From the NCBI GenBank assembly GCA_964481435.1, contig CAYZTH010000006.1, positions 1-29,894 on the forward strand: a stretch of 29,894 nt of DNA. The letters are read 5' to 3'. The number at the start of each line of letters is the position of its first letter. Within the stretch, counting starts at the first letter, position 1. This DNA is from JAPLYB01 sp964481435. GTDB taxonomy: Archaea > Nanobdellota > Nanobdellia > Pacearchaeales > UBA284. The translations under genes were made by a program, and so were the position numbers. This document shows, one piece after another, positions 1 to 6,485 of the stretch. The notes under the pieces are model-generated. The model made no database searches. It had not been told where the DNA came from and saw only the letters and a list, made by a program, of their open reading frames with translations.

Positions 1-92
1 AAAAATGATTAACGAGATTTATAAACCTTGTTGTATGCGTACTTCGTAGGGACGACATAATTCTTACTGTTTCAATACGTTCTCTATCAGAA

Positions 93-103
93 ATATTTAA
101 ATA
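93..103 (+). promoter_or_regulatory. TATA box of the HTH / DUF5652-like / PIN operon
   Basis: ATATTTAAATA is centred about 27 bp before the ATG at 125. This is normal archaeal TATA-to-start spacing for a leaderless transcript. A second TATA-like stretch (TTTATAAACC, about 17-26) lies further upstream and has no obvious gene of its own. Confidence 0.5.
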
Positions 104-124
104 AACCTTTTGTCTTCATGTTCT

Positions 125-682
125 ATGATTGAAAAAGAGCATGTGATTAGTATTTTGAAAGATGCAAATGAGGCGGTAAGGGCCGACAATACTTTGCTAT
201 TAAATGAATTATCTAATCAGACGTTGCATTCTTCTTCTATTTATCAAGATCCAGATTCTATTGCTTTAGCTGTAACGATGTATGTGTTGGGAAAGATATT
301 TTCAAATCCTACTTTCAAGGCTTACGATAAATGGAATCTTTTTGTCAAGAAAACTGCCATGTGCCTATCAAAAGCATCTAGGGCAGTGCAGAAGAATGAT
401 TTGATTGGATTCAGGAAAGAGATAGTCCAGATAAGGAAGAGTACAAATCTATTTGGAGGCCTTAGGGAATCTATAAAAGAGGTGTTTAGGAAGGCTTCGA
501 TAAATAAGGCTTCTAAAATATATGAGCACGGAATTTCAAGAGCAGAGACTGCTGACCTACTTGGAATTACGCAGTGGGAGCTCGCAAACTATGCTGCCAG
601 CACCTTCATTAGAGAGAGCGATCTTTTATTAACCAAAAATGTAAAAGAGAGAATTAAATTTGTGGAGGAACTATTCAAATGA
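125..682 (+). CDS. Uncharacterised helical protein with C-terminal HTH-like segment
   Basis: I do not recognise a named family. The product is 185 aa, predicted soluble and mostly helical. Residues about 127-160 (KASKIYEHGISRAETADLLG) look like a helix-turn-helix. The frame is open from a TTG at 110, but the ATG at 125 is preferred because a TATA box (ATATTTAAATA, about 93-103) lies about 25 bp upstream, which fits a leaderless archaeal mRNA. The last codons overlap the next gene by 4 nt (ATGA), so the two are translationally coupled, and a PIN-domain gene follows. An HTH protein in one operon with a PIN protein suggests a regulator or antitoxin-like partner, but that is inference. It is much larger than classic VapB antitoxins. 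Confidence 0.75.
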   Translation: MIEKEHVISILKDANEAVRADNTLLLNELSNQTLHSSSIYQDPDSIALAVTMYVLGKIFSNPTFKAYDKWNLFVKKTAMCLSKASRAVQKNDLIGFRKEIVQIRKSTNLFGGLRESIKEVFRKASINKASKIYEHGISRAETADLLGITQWELANYAASTFIRESDLLLTKNVKERIKFVEELFK

Positions 683-915
683 CAGACCCAATCACTTTAT
701 GGATGACTACCCATGAAGTCTTGTTCACAGCAATTATACTGGTTATTGGTGTTTGGAGCAGCATCTGGAAGGCATTTGCTTTATGGAAAGCTGCAAAAAA
801 GCATCATATGGCATGGTACATAGTTATGTTTATTGTGAATCTCTTTGGAATTTTAGAGATATTGTATATATTTTGGTTCTCTAAAATAGGCGAGAATAAA
901 AACAAGAAGAAGTAG
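679..915 (+). CDS. Small two-TM membrane protein, DUF5652-like
   Basis: A 78-aa protein with two hydrophobic helices (about 13-34 and 47-68) and a lysine-rich tail. The loop WKAFALWKAAKKHHMAWYIV and the following aromatic helix containing LFGILEILY resemble the DUF5652 / PLDc_N-like family of small archaeal and bacterial membrane proteins, whose function is not known. The start ATG overlaps the stop of the upstream HTH-like gene (ATGA), and the PIN gene starts 26 bp after its stop, so the three form one transcription unit. It may anchor a neighbour at the membrane, but nothing in the sequence shows this. Confidence 0.7.
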   Translation: MTDPITLWMTTHEVLFTAIILVIGVWSSIWKAFALWKAAKKHHMAWYIVMFIVNLFGILEILYIFWFSKIGENKNKKK

Positions 916-941
916 TTCCAGAATAATCGGAAAAAAAGAAA

Positions 942-1607
942 ATGAACAAAGCACTTATTTTTGATTCGAGTTCAATCATAACTCTGGCATTGAATGACTT
1001 GTTATACATCCTTGAACCCTTGAAAAAGAAGTTCGGAGGAGAATTTTATATAACGGAGGATGTAAAGCGCGAGATAATTGATAAACCTCTCAGGGAAAGA
1101 AGATTCATGCTAGAATCTCTTTTTATAAAGAAACTTCTTGAGAAAGGGACCCTTACTTTATTTTCAAATATTTCTTTGAACAAAGAAAAGGAGAATATCA
1201 TGCTGATAGCGAATCATACTTTCAGAGCTGGACAAGAGGATATAAGATTATTGCATGATGGGGAAGCTTCTTGTTTAGCCCTATATCCTCTTTTGGATAT
1301 AGATAAGAAGGCGATTATTGTTGATGAAAGAACAACTAGGATCCTATGTGAGGCCCCTGAAAATTTAAGAAAACTTCTGGAAACGAAGCTGCATACAAAA
1401 ATAGACTCTAGCCCGAAAAATTATCCCATGTTCCGAGATTTCCAGGTCTTAAGGTCAAGTGAGCTTGTTTTCATGGCATATAAACTGGGAATAATCGATC
1501 TTCCTGCAAAGAAGGTCGAGGCGATGGAGGCATTGCTTTATGGCTTGAAGTTCAAAGGATGCACAATTTCTATACGGGAGATCGATGAGGAAATTGGGAT
1601 GGCGTGA
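942..1607 (+). CDS. PIN-domain ribonuclease-like protein
   Basis: A 221-aa protein with a PIN fold. The expected acidic metal ligands are visible: D8 in IFDSSS, E44 in DVKREI, E108 in DGEASCLAL and D128 in IIVDERTTR. PIN proteins are Mg/Mn-dependent RNases, most familiar as VapC toxins or rRNA-processing nucleases. This one is longer than a typical VapC (about 130 aa) because of an insertion at about 50-95 and a C-terminal extension of about 80 aa (ELVFMAYKLGIIDL...). It is the last gene of the operon with the HTH-like and DUF5652-like genes. Its 3' flank holds an 8-bp hairpin and a 23-nt sequence that recurs inverted in the korB leader. Toxin or housekeeping RNase cannot be decided here. Confidence 0.85.
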   Translation: MNKALIFDSSSIITLALNDLLYILEPLKKKFGGEFYITEDVKREIIDKPLRERRFMLESLFIKKLLEKGTLTLFSNISLNKEKENIMLIANHTFRAGQEDIRLLHDGEASCLALYPLLDIDKKAIIVDERTTRILCEAPENLRKLLETKLHTKIDSSPKNYPMFRDFQVLRSSELVFMAYKLGIIDLPAKKVEAMEALLYGLKFKGCTISIREIDEEIGMA

Positions 1608-1612
1608 ATAGC

Positions 1613-1635
1613 TGAACAAGACTGCCGAAGCACAA
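1613..1635 (+). repeat. 23-nt repeat, copy A (inverted relative to 7948-7970)
   Basis: Begins TGAACAAGACTGCC and ends GAAGCACAA. It is the exact reverse complement of 7948-7970 over all 23 bases, and the match stops on both sides. It sits directly after the PIN-gene stop. Confidence 0.9.
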
Positions 1636-1649
1636 AGAGATTTTGTGCT
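1629..1649 (+). terminator. 3' hairpin after the PIN gene
   Basis: Perfect 8-bp stem AGCACAAA / TTTGTGCT with loop GAGAT, followed by an AT-rich stretch. It lies 21 nt after the PIN stop codon and may stabilise or end the operon mRNA. The 5' arm overlaps the 23-nt repeat. Confidence 0.5.
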
Positions 1650-1681
1650 AAATTTATTCTAGGAAATTATAAATAAACTCG

Positions 1682-1708
1682 ATGCGCTTTAATTATCTTC
1701 ATGCGCTT
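1682..1708. repeat. Paired ATGCGCTT direct repeat (19-bp period)
   Basis: ATGCGCTTT occurs at 1682 and again at 1701. The pair lies 20-45 bp upstream of the TATA box of the gene at 1757. Similar pairs occur at 3813, 13252 and (degenerate) 14788. It could be an operator. Confidence 0.5.
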
Positions 1709-1728
1709 TTGTTTGACGTTCAAAAACA

Positions 1729-1737
1729 TTTTTAAAC
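1729..1737 (+). promoter_or_regulatory. TATA box of the 1757 gene
   Basis: TTTTTAAAC lies about 24 bp before the ATG at 1757, which indicates a leaderless transcript. Confidence 0.5.
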
Positions 1738-1756
1738 TACTTAGAATTATATAATC

Positions 1757-2146
1757 ATGGCAAAGAAAGTTAAAAAAAGAGGTAAAATCGTAGATATGCC
1801 GAAAAAAGAAGTTGAAGGAAGTTCAGTTGTTACAACAGATCATGCAGTTAGCTTGATTGCTGCGATAATTGTTCTTATAGCTTCGATTATCTTTTTGACT
1901 CCTTGGAAAGTAGGTCTATTTGGCACAGCAAACGCTTCCCCTGTTTTTGGAATAATTGGAATTATTCTTGGATTAGGGATGTTGATTGCTACGTTGTTGA
2001 TGAGAAGGAATCCTAGAGAGGCCAGTGTTTTTGTGCTGATTTTCAGCATAATCGCTTTGATAATTCCTCCATCGGGTTTTGTTATTGGACCAATTATGGG
2101 TATAATCGGTTCAGTACTTGTTTTGGCTAAGGTAGCAAAAAAGTAA
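1757..2146 (+). CDS. Small multi-pass membrane protein, unknown function
   Basis: A 129-aa protein with a lysine-rich cytoplasmic N-terminus (about residues 1-25) followed by hydrophobic segments at about 29-48, 61-81 and 88-126; the last could be two helices broken by PPSG. Glycine and isoleucine dominate the helices. It resembles the many short tetraspanning-type membrane proteins of small-genome archaea, but I assign no family. It has its own promoter and probably forms a single-gene transcript ending at the hairpin at 2197-2218. Confidence 0.75.
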   Translation: MAKKVKKRGKIVDMPKKEVEGSSVVTTDHAVSLIAAIIVLIASIIFLTPWKVGLFGTANASPVFGIIGIILGLGMLIATLLMRRNPREASVFVLIFSIIALIIPPSGFVIGPIMGIIGSVLVLAKVAKK

Positions 2147-2196
2147 ACCTCTGGATTTTTGAATTTTATAGAAATTAGGGTAGATATGTAGCTCCT

Positions 2197-2218
2197 CTCT
2201 ATTGGTTTTTCAATAGAG
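2197..2218 (+). terminator. Hairpin downstream of the 1757 gene
   Basis: Perfect 8-bp inverted repeat CTCTATTG / CAATAGAG around GTTTTT, about 50 nt past the stop codon. It probably marks the 3' end of the transcript. Confidence 0.45.
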
Positions 2219-2262
2219 GTATGAGAGAAAATCGTGAAGTAATTGTTAATAAATAATTAAAA

Positions 2263-2297
2263 AGATTTTGGTGCTGAAGCACAACGTTGCAAAATCT
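2263..2297 (-). promoter_or_regulatory. Structured 3' UTR element of the phosphohexomutase gene
   Basis: Read on the minus strand, an outer 8-bp stem AGATTTTG / CAAAATCT encloses an inner hairpin with arms GTGC / GCAC and loop TTCA. Seven bases (CAACGTT) bulge on the 5' side. It starts about 18 nt after the stop codon. The inner hairpin (GTRC, NTCA, GYAC) matches those after eno and rrp42. Confidence 0.55.
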
Positions 2298-2315
2298 AAT
2301 TAGCAAAAAAATTTT

Positions 2316-3698
2316 CTAGCCCATCAAAAGTTGTTTTGCTTCATCTATAAGGGTTTGAGAAGTATTCTTATCCTTTGAATCTGCAAAGCATTTCATAACT
2401 AGGTCCTCTGTTCTTGATTGTCTAAACCATATCCAAGAACCGTTCTTGATGGCCTTTAGTCCTCCGTTAGAATCTCCAAATTCTTGGACTTCAAATCCTT
2501 TCTTTAGGTAATACAATTTTATCCTCTCTCTGCTGCTCGTGAAATCTTCTTTTATTTTGAAGAATTCTTTGACATTATGGTAGGGCGGAAGTTCTTGTAT
2601 AATGTCTTTTAGTGATTTATCTTTTTCAGAGATTATTTTCAACAAGAATAAAGAGGTTAAGATACCATCCCTGCACTTTGATGGGGAGATTATTGGTCCT
2701 CCGCTTGTTCCTTCTCCCCCTATTATAGAACATGATCGAGACATTTCCCCAACAACATTTGGCTCGCCTACATCAACTTCTTTGAATTTTGCGCCATGTT
2801 TTCGGGCTATTTCTCTGACAATATGGCTTGTTGCACCATTAACTACAACACTTTTTTCTTTTTCTTTCGCTTTTGAGAGAAGATGGTCTGCAATTATAGC
2901 TATGGAGTGATTTCCAGATACTATGCTCCCATCATCTAATAGAATTTCAACACGGTCTGCATCACAATCAAAACCCATTAAGAATTCAAAACCCCCTTGT
3001 TGGATTTTTTCTTTCAAATGTCCAAGGGTCTTTATATTTGGCTCAACTGTTCTGTTGAATTCTCCTGGAATCATATTCATATATTCTGCATTTATCCCAA
3101 ATGATTCAAATATTTCTTTTGAGAAGACACCTGCACCTCCATTTGGGTCCATCAATATCTTAGCAGTCGTGTTTATCCTGTCGGTTTTTAGAATAGCTCT
3201 TGCAAATTTTTTATAAGCTTCTATTGCTTCAGGGTGCATATTCATTATTTTATTATTATTATTATTATTTTTAGGATTTCCGGAAGAGGAGTTTCTTTCA
3301 TTAGCTTTTTTGATTATGGCTTCTATTTCTGGGGGCATTAGTTGGCCACCTTCTTTGTTCAGGAATTTGAACCCATTAAATTCAGGTTCATTATGGGAAG
3401 CCGTTATTATTATGCCTCCTTGTGCGTGAAATTCGCGGACCGCATTTTGGATGAAGGGAGTTGGGAGGATTCCCACATCAATTATCTCAAATTCAGAATC
3501 AAGTCCTTTGATTAAGGACCTTAGAACCGACTCTCCTGATGGTCTCGCATCTCTTCCAACAACTATCTTTATTTTTTCTTCTGGATTTTTTTCTTTTAAG
3601 AAGTCGGAGTATAGCTTTGCATAGATTTCAATCTTTTCGTCTGTGAGTTCTAATCCGTAAATGCCTCGAACTCCTGAAAGTGATTCAACAATTGTCAT
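2316..3698 (-). CDS. Phosphohexomutase (phosphoglucosamine / phosphomannomutase family)
   Basis: A 460-aa member of the alpha-D-phosphohexomutase family, which moves phosphate between C6 and C1 of hexose phosphates for nucleotide-sugar synthesis. The domains are in order: catalytic serine loop TASHNEPEFNG (S101; the usual P after N is E), Mg-binding GFDCDADRV (D244, D246, D248), sugar-binding GEGTSGG (329-334) and C-terminal phosphate loop RQSRTED (426-432; usual form RPSGTEP). The last loop is clearly diverged. A run of six Asn at about 144-149, encoded by an AAT repeat, lies in a linker. A TATA box at 3716-3727 makes the ATG at 3698 a leaderless start. Substrate (Glc, Man or GlcN phosphate) cannot be told from sequence. 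Confidence 0.88.
   Translation of the reverse strand: MTIVESLSGVRGIYGLELTDEKIEIYAKLYSDFLKEKNPEEKIKIVVGRDARPSGESVLRSLIKGLDSEFEIIDVGILPTPFIQNAVREFHAQGGIIITASHNEPEFNGFKFLNKEGGQLMPPEIEAIIKKANERNSSSGNPKNNNNNNKIMNMHPEAIEAYKKFARAILKTDRINTTAKILMDPNGGAGVFSKEIFESFGINAEYMNMIPGEFNRTVEPNIKTLGHLKEKIQQGGFEFLMGFDCDADRVEILLDDGSIVSGNHSIAIIADHLLSKAKEKEKSVVVNGATSHIVREIARKHGAKFKEVDVGEPNVVGEMSRSCSIIGGEGTSGGPIISPSKCRDGILTSLFLLKIISEKDKSLKDIIQELPPYHNVKEFFKIKEDFTSSRERIKLYYLKKGFEVQEFGDSNGGLKAIKNGSWIWFRQSRTEDLVMKCFADSKDKNTSQTLIDEAKQLLMG
3251..3269. repeat. Trinucleotide (TTA/AAT) microsatellite inside the mutase gene
   Basis: Six tandem AAT codons on the coding strand give poly-Asn. The repeat keeps the frame when it gains or loses units. 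Confidence 0.9.
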
Positions 3699-3715
3699 GC
3701 ATTAGAGATATGGGG

Positions 3716-3727
3716 TTTATTTATAAA
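3716..3727 (-). promoter_or_regulatory. TATA box of the phosphohexomutase gene
   Basis: On the minus strand TTTATAAATAAA is centred about 23 bp before the ATG at 3698, fitting a leaderless mRNA. Confidence 0.55.
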
Positions 3728-3812
3728 GTTTTAGAAAGTGAAATTCAGGATTAGAGAATAGGACATTTCTATAATCGTTAAAACTTTAAAAATAAAATAT
3801 AACTCGATTTTG

Positions 3813-3839
3813 TGCGCTTCGTATAGTAATAATGCGCTT
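3813..3839. repeat. Paired TGCGCTT direct repeat (20-bp period)
   Basis: TGCGCTT at 3813 and 3833, between the hisS stop and the mutase promoter. On the minus strand it reads AAGCGCA twice, as upstream of rrp4. Confidence 0.5.
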
Positions 3840-3843
3840 ATTT

Positions 3844-5022
3844 TTACTGACTCAACTTCTTTATTAGAGCGGGTTCTGCAAGAAATTCTTCTTTGCCTGT
3901 CTTCATGTCTCGGAGTTTTGCTTTCTTCTTCTTTATCTCGTCTTTGCCTAGAAATATGACATAAGGAATCTGCTCTTGATTAGCATAGTCTAGAGCTTTG
4001 CTTATTTTGTCCATGATGAAGCAGGAGATTGACTTTTCTCTTAGGACTTGGGCAAGTTTGATAGATTCTCTATCTTGTTCTTTGTCTTGGCCTATGGAGA
4101 TGATGATGCATTTTACTCCTTGACCTTTAACATTTGAAAGTGAAGCGAGCCTTTCTATGCTAAAAGAGATTCCTGTGCTCTGAACATTATTTATTTGATA
4201 AGAGCCTCCGCCAGCAATGCTCTCTCGCATGCCTTTTAGCTTGATTTCAAAAATTGAGCCAGTGTAGTAGGATAGGCCTCTGGCCAGGGTTGGGGAGAAT
4301 TCAACTTTTATTGAGTAGGCTCGACAGAAATCCTTAAGTTCCTTTATTTCTTTATAGGATTCATATTTCTTAAAATATTCTTCAGGTTTTTTGAACAAAT
4401 TAAGGAGTTTTTCTGCTCCAAACTTCTTTAGATTATCTTTAACTTCTGATTCTGAGAGCTTGTCTAGTTTGTCTATCTCTCTGATTATCTGTTCTTTTCT
4501 TCCTTTGTCATTTATTCCTTGTTCATCTAGGATTTCATTTAACAGCTTTCGATTATTGATGAAGACTGTAGCATCAATACCGTTTTCTTTGAATATTTCT
4601 GAGAAAAGCTTTAGTATTTCTGCTTCATCCCTTGCTGTTGAGCCTATAACATCAACATCGCACTGAGTGAATTGTCTGAATCTATTTGTTGAAATTGGTT
4701 CATCCCTGAAAACCTCTCCGATTTGATATCTTCTGAACGGTAGCCTCTTTCCTTGAGTGAGTCTCTTTAACTGAAATGTAAATTCATATCTTAATGCAAG
4801 TTCTCTGTCGCCTTTGTCTTTTAATTTGAAGATGTCTGAGATTGCTTCATCTTGTTGATTAGAGCCTTTAACAAATTCCTCGAACTCGATTATAGGGGTT
4901 TCTGCGGGGATAAACCCATAGGCTTTGAACTTTTTTATCAAGAGCTGTTTTATTGCTTCTCTTTTAAGAGCTTCTGGACCTATGAAGTCTCTGAAGCCTT
5001 TTATTGTTTTTGCTTGTTCCAT
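3844..5022 (-). CDS. hisS: Histidyl-tRNA synthetase
   Basis: A 392-aa class II synthetase that charges tRNA-His. It has the N-terminal KTIKGFRDFIGPEALKRE entry, motif 2 around residues 98-125 (RYQIGEVFRDEP, then RFRQFTQCDVDVIG), the His-specific signature LARGLSYYTG (246-255), the GGGSYQ loop and motif 3 GISFSIERL (284-292), and a C-terminal anticodon-binding domain (about 303-390). The length is at the short end for HisRS. The gene starts 26 nt after the end of tRNA-His on the same strand, with a GAGGT ribosome-binding site before the ATG, so enzyme and substrate are probably on one primary transcript. Confidence 0.95.
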   Translation of the reverse strand: MEQAKTIKGFRDFIGPEALKREAIKQLLIKKFKAYGFIPAETPIIEFEEFVKGSNQQDEAISDIFKLKDKGDRELALRYEFTFQLKRLTQGKRLPFRRYQIGEVFRDEPISTNRFRQFTQCDVDVIGSTARDEAEILKLFSEIFKENGIDATVFINNRKLLNEILDEQGINDKGRKEQIIREIDKLDKLSESEVKDNLKKFGAEKLLNLFKKPEEYFKKYESYKEIKELKDFCRAYSIKVEFSPTLARGLSYYTGSIFEIKLKGMRESIAGGGSYQINNVQSTGISFSIERLASLSNVKGQGVKCIIISIGQDKEQDRESIKLAQVLREKSISCFIMDKISKALDYANQEQIPYVIFLGKDEIKKKKAKLRDMKTGKEEFLAEPALIKKLSQ

Positions 5023-5028
5023 CTTAAT

Positions 5029-6180
5029 TTACCTCTTTTGATTATACAAGCGAAAGGGGGGAATCGGACCCCCGTCTCCCGGGTTCTGCCTTGAGCGTTT
5101 CTTGTTTTGCAAGCAAACGCGTCCACAGCCAGGCGCTTTAACCATTGAGCTACAATCGCCACGTTTGTTTAGTTCTGGGTATCTTATTTTCCATTCATTT
5201 ACTTTATTTAAATTTTTGGGGCTACTCCACCCAATAAATTCTTCGTATCTCCTAAGTGCCTCAATTCCACGAATAGCTATTCTTCCATATCGTTCATTGA
5301 AAAAAACACCTGGATTAAACCCAAACATGAATAGTATTTCAGCAACGTCCTTTATTAGATTTTTTGAAGTAAGTGAAATTTCAATTGTAGGGTAATAATT
5401 TTTATAACCATACCTTGATTTGAATGAAACACAACCGTCTGTGTCAAATAAACCTCTTAAAAATGCACCAAGAATCTCTTTATCATTTAACTTAAGAATT
5501 TCTGGGAATCGTATGCCATATTTTTTGCCCGGAGTTATGCCCAGAACTTTTACTTTAAATTCCCATAATGCCTTAGAATAAATTTCAAAACCAAAACTTC
5601 TTTTAAATTCTTTTAGGTTAACATCAAGGTTATACAATTCTTTAAATAATGGTTTTATAACATCAAAATAGTATTCTTTTTCATTATTCGGATTTCCTTT
5701 CAGTCTATAATCATATTTTTTTGCTGAGAGAAAACCATCTCCAAATTGCATTCCAATCTCTTCACCCAATTCGGGGGTAATCTTTGTGGGTATTTTAATT
5801 TTTTTCTTTAGATCGTAATTACTATAACCTATTTTAGATACATCCAAATCTAGTTTTTTATTTGTGTAGGTTATATCTATTGGATCTAAAACCTTTTTTT
5901 GTTCTCCAAAAACTTTTCTTCCAATAACCAATTCTTCTTTTTTTATCATGCCCCCATATTTTTCTAAAATCTTGTTTTCTTTTTCACATAGAATTGTACA
6001 GATTTTTTTGAAAAGATTGTAAGGAAGATCACAGTATTCATACATGTAAGATTTAACTAATGTTTTTTCATTAACTTCCAATTTTCTAGCAATCTCCTTC
6101 CATCCTAACCCTGTTTTCTTCTTTATATCTTTAAGCAACTTCTTTTGTTCTCCTTCGGAAAATCTCACTCTTTTGTTCAT
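5029..6180 (-). CDS. HTH-LAGLIDADG homing endonuclease reading into tRNA-His
   Basis: A site-specific DNA endonuclease of the two-motif LAGLIDADG family. With the ATG at 6180 it is 383 aa. Residues about 7-45 hold a helix-turn-helix (KTGLGWKEIARKLEVNEKTL). LAGLIDADG motif 1 is LGEEIGMQFGDGF (about 138-150) and motif 2 is ILGAFLRGLFDTDG (236-249), each with its acidic catalytic residue. A TATA box at 6201-6212 supports this leaderless start; an upstream in-frame ATG at 6198 (+6 aa) overlaps the TATA region less well. There is no stop before tRNA-His: the frame enters the tRNA at residue 341 and crosses exon, intron and exon for another 43 codons. The natural protein end is uncertain, and tRNA processing would cut the message. 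Confidence 0.88.
   Translation of the reverse strand: MNKRVRFSEGEQKKLLKDIKKKTGLGWKEIARKLEVNEKTLVKSYMYEYCDLPYNLFKKICTILCEKENKILEKYGGMIKKEELVIGRKVFGEQKKVLDPIDITYTNKKLDLDVSKIGYSNYDLKKKIKIPTKITPELGEEIGMQFGDGFLSAKKYDYRLKGNPNNEKEYYFDVIKPLFKELYNLDVNLKEFKRSFGFEIYSKALWEFKVKVLGITPGKKYGIRFPEILKLNDKEILGAFLRGLFDTDGCVSFKSRYGYKNYYPTIEISLTSKNLIKDVAEILFMFGFNPGVFFNERYGRIAIRGIEALRRYEEFIGWSSPKNLNKVNEWKIRYPELNKRGDCSSMVKAPGCGRVCLQNKKRSRQNPGDGGPIPPFRLYNQKR
5049..5160 (-). tRNA. tRNA-His(GTG) with a 39-nt intron
   Basis: On the minus strand, exon 1 is 5160-5123 and exon 2 is 5083-5049. The anticodon loop carries GTG between stems CCTGG and CCGGG, and the T-arm is GGGGG / CCCCC. The intron (5122-5084) sits at the canonical 37/38 site. 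CTGT of the anticodon loop can pair with GCAG near the intron end, leaving 3-nt bulges GGA and AAC, as in an archaeal bulge-helix-bulge. The intron folds as GCGTTT / AAACGC plus CTTG / CAAG. Oddities: the acceptor stem has tandem U-U mismatches (5:68, 6:67), position 55 is C, C13 faces A22, and the encoded G-1 faces U73 rather than the usual C73. Confidence 0.85.
5203..5217 (-). promoter_or_regulatory. Possible tRNA-His / hisS promoter inside the HEG 3' end
   Basis: On the minus strand AAAATTTAAATAAAG lies about 45-55 bp before the tRNA 5' end. It would allow tRNA-His and hisS to be transcribed without the endonuclease promoter, with a pre-tRNA leader of about 25 nt. Confidence 0.4.
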
Positions 6181-6200
6181 TATAACAATAAGAATCATGG

Positions 6201-6212
6201 ATTTATAAATTT
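6201..6212 (-). promoter_or_regulatory. TATA box of the homing endonuclease gene
   Basis: On the minus strand AAATTTATAAAT is centred about 26 bp before the ATG at 6180. The rest of the 300-bp gap to 6485 holds the korA promoter and nothing else I can name. Confidence 0.5.
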
Positions 6213-6433
6213 TTCGCTCTAGCGTTATACTATAAATTTCATAGTTTATTTTAAAATACAAAAATGAATAGTTAAAAATGTTTTGAATCAGGGACTTAGA
6301 AATTTTATAAGCAAAGCTAGGAAAATCAGTTCGAGTGATGAACACTCTCCCGAAGTTTAATTTGCTTTGTCATAAGGCATATAGTAAAAGAGGGTTTTTA
6401 AGATTTTTGGTTTTGGGGCTTTTGATAGGGATT

Positions 6434-6444
6434 AAATTTAAATA
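6434..6444 (+). promoter_or_regulatory. TATA box of the oxidoreductase gamma-alpha gene
   Basis: AAATTTAAATA lies about 45 bp before the ATG at 6486. This implies a short leader of about 20 nt. Confidence 0.45.
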
Positions 6445-6485
6445 TCTCCTTTTATTTGGCATTAAAGATAAGTTAATAATACAAA

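Noticed and set aside
6181..6345. N-terminal extension of the homing endonuclease up to 438 aa.
   Set aside because: It would translate through the TATA box; the ATG at 6180 gives a normal HTH start with correct promoter spacing.
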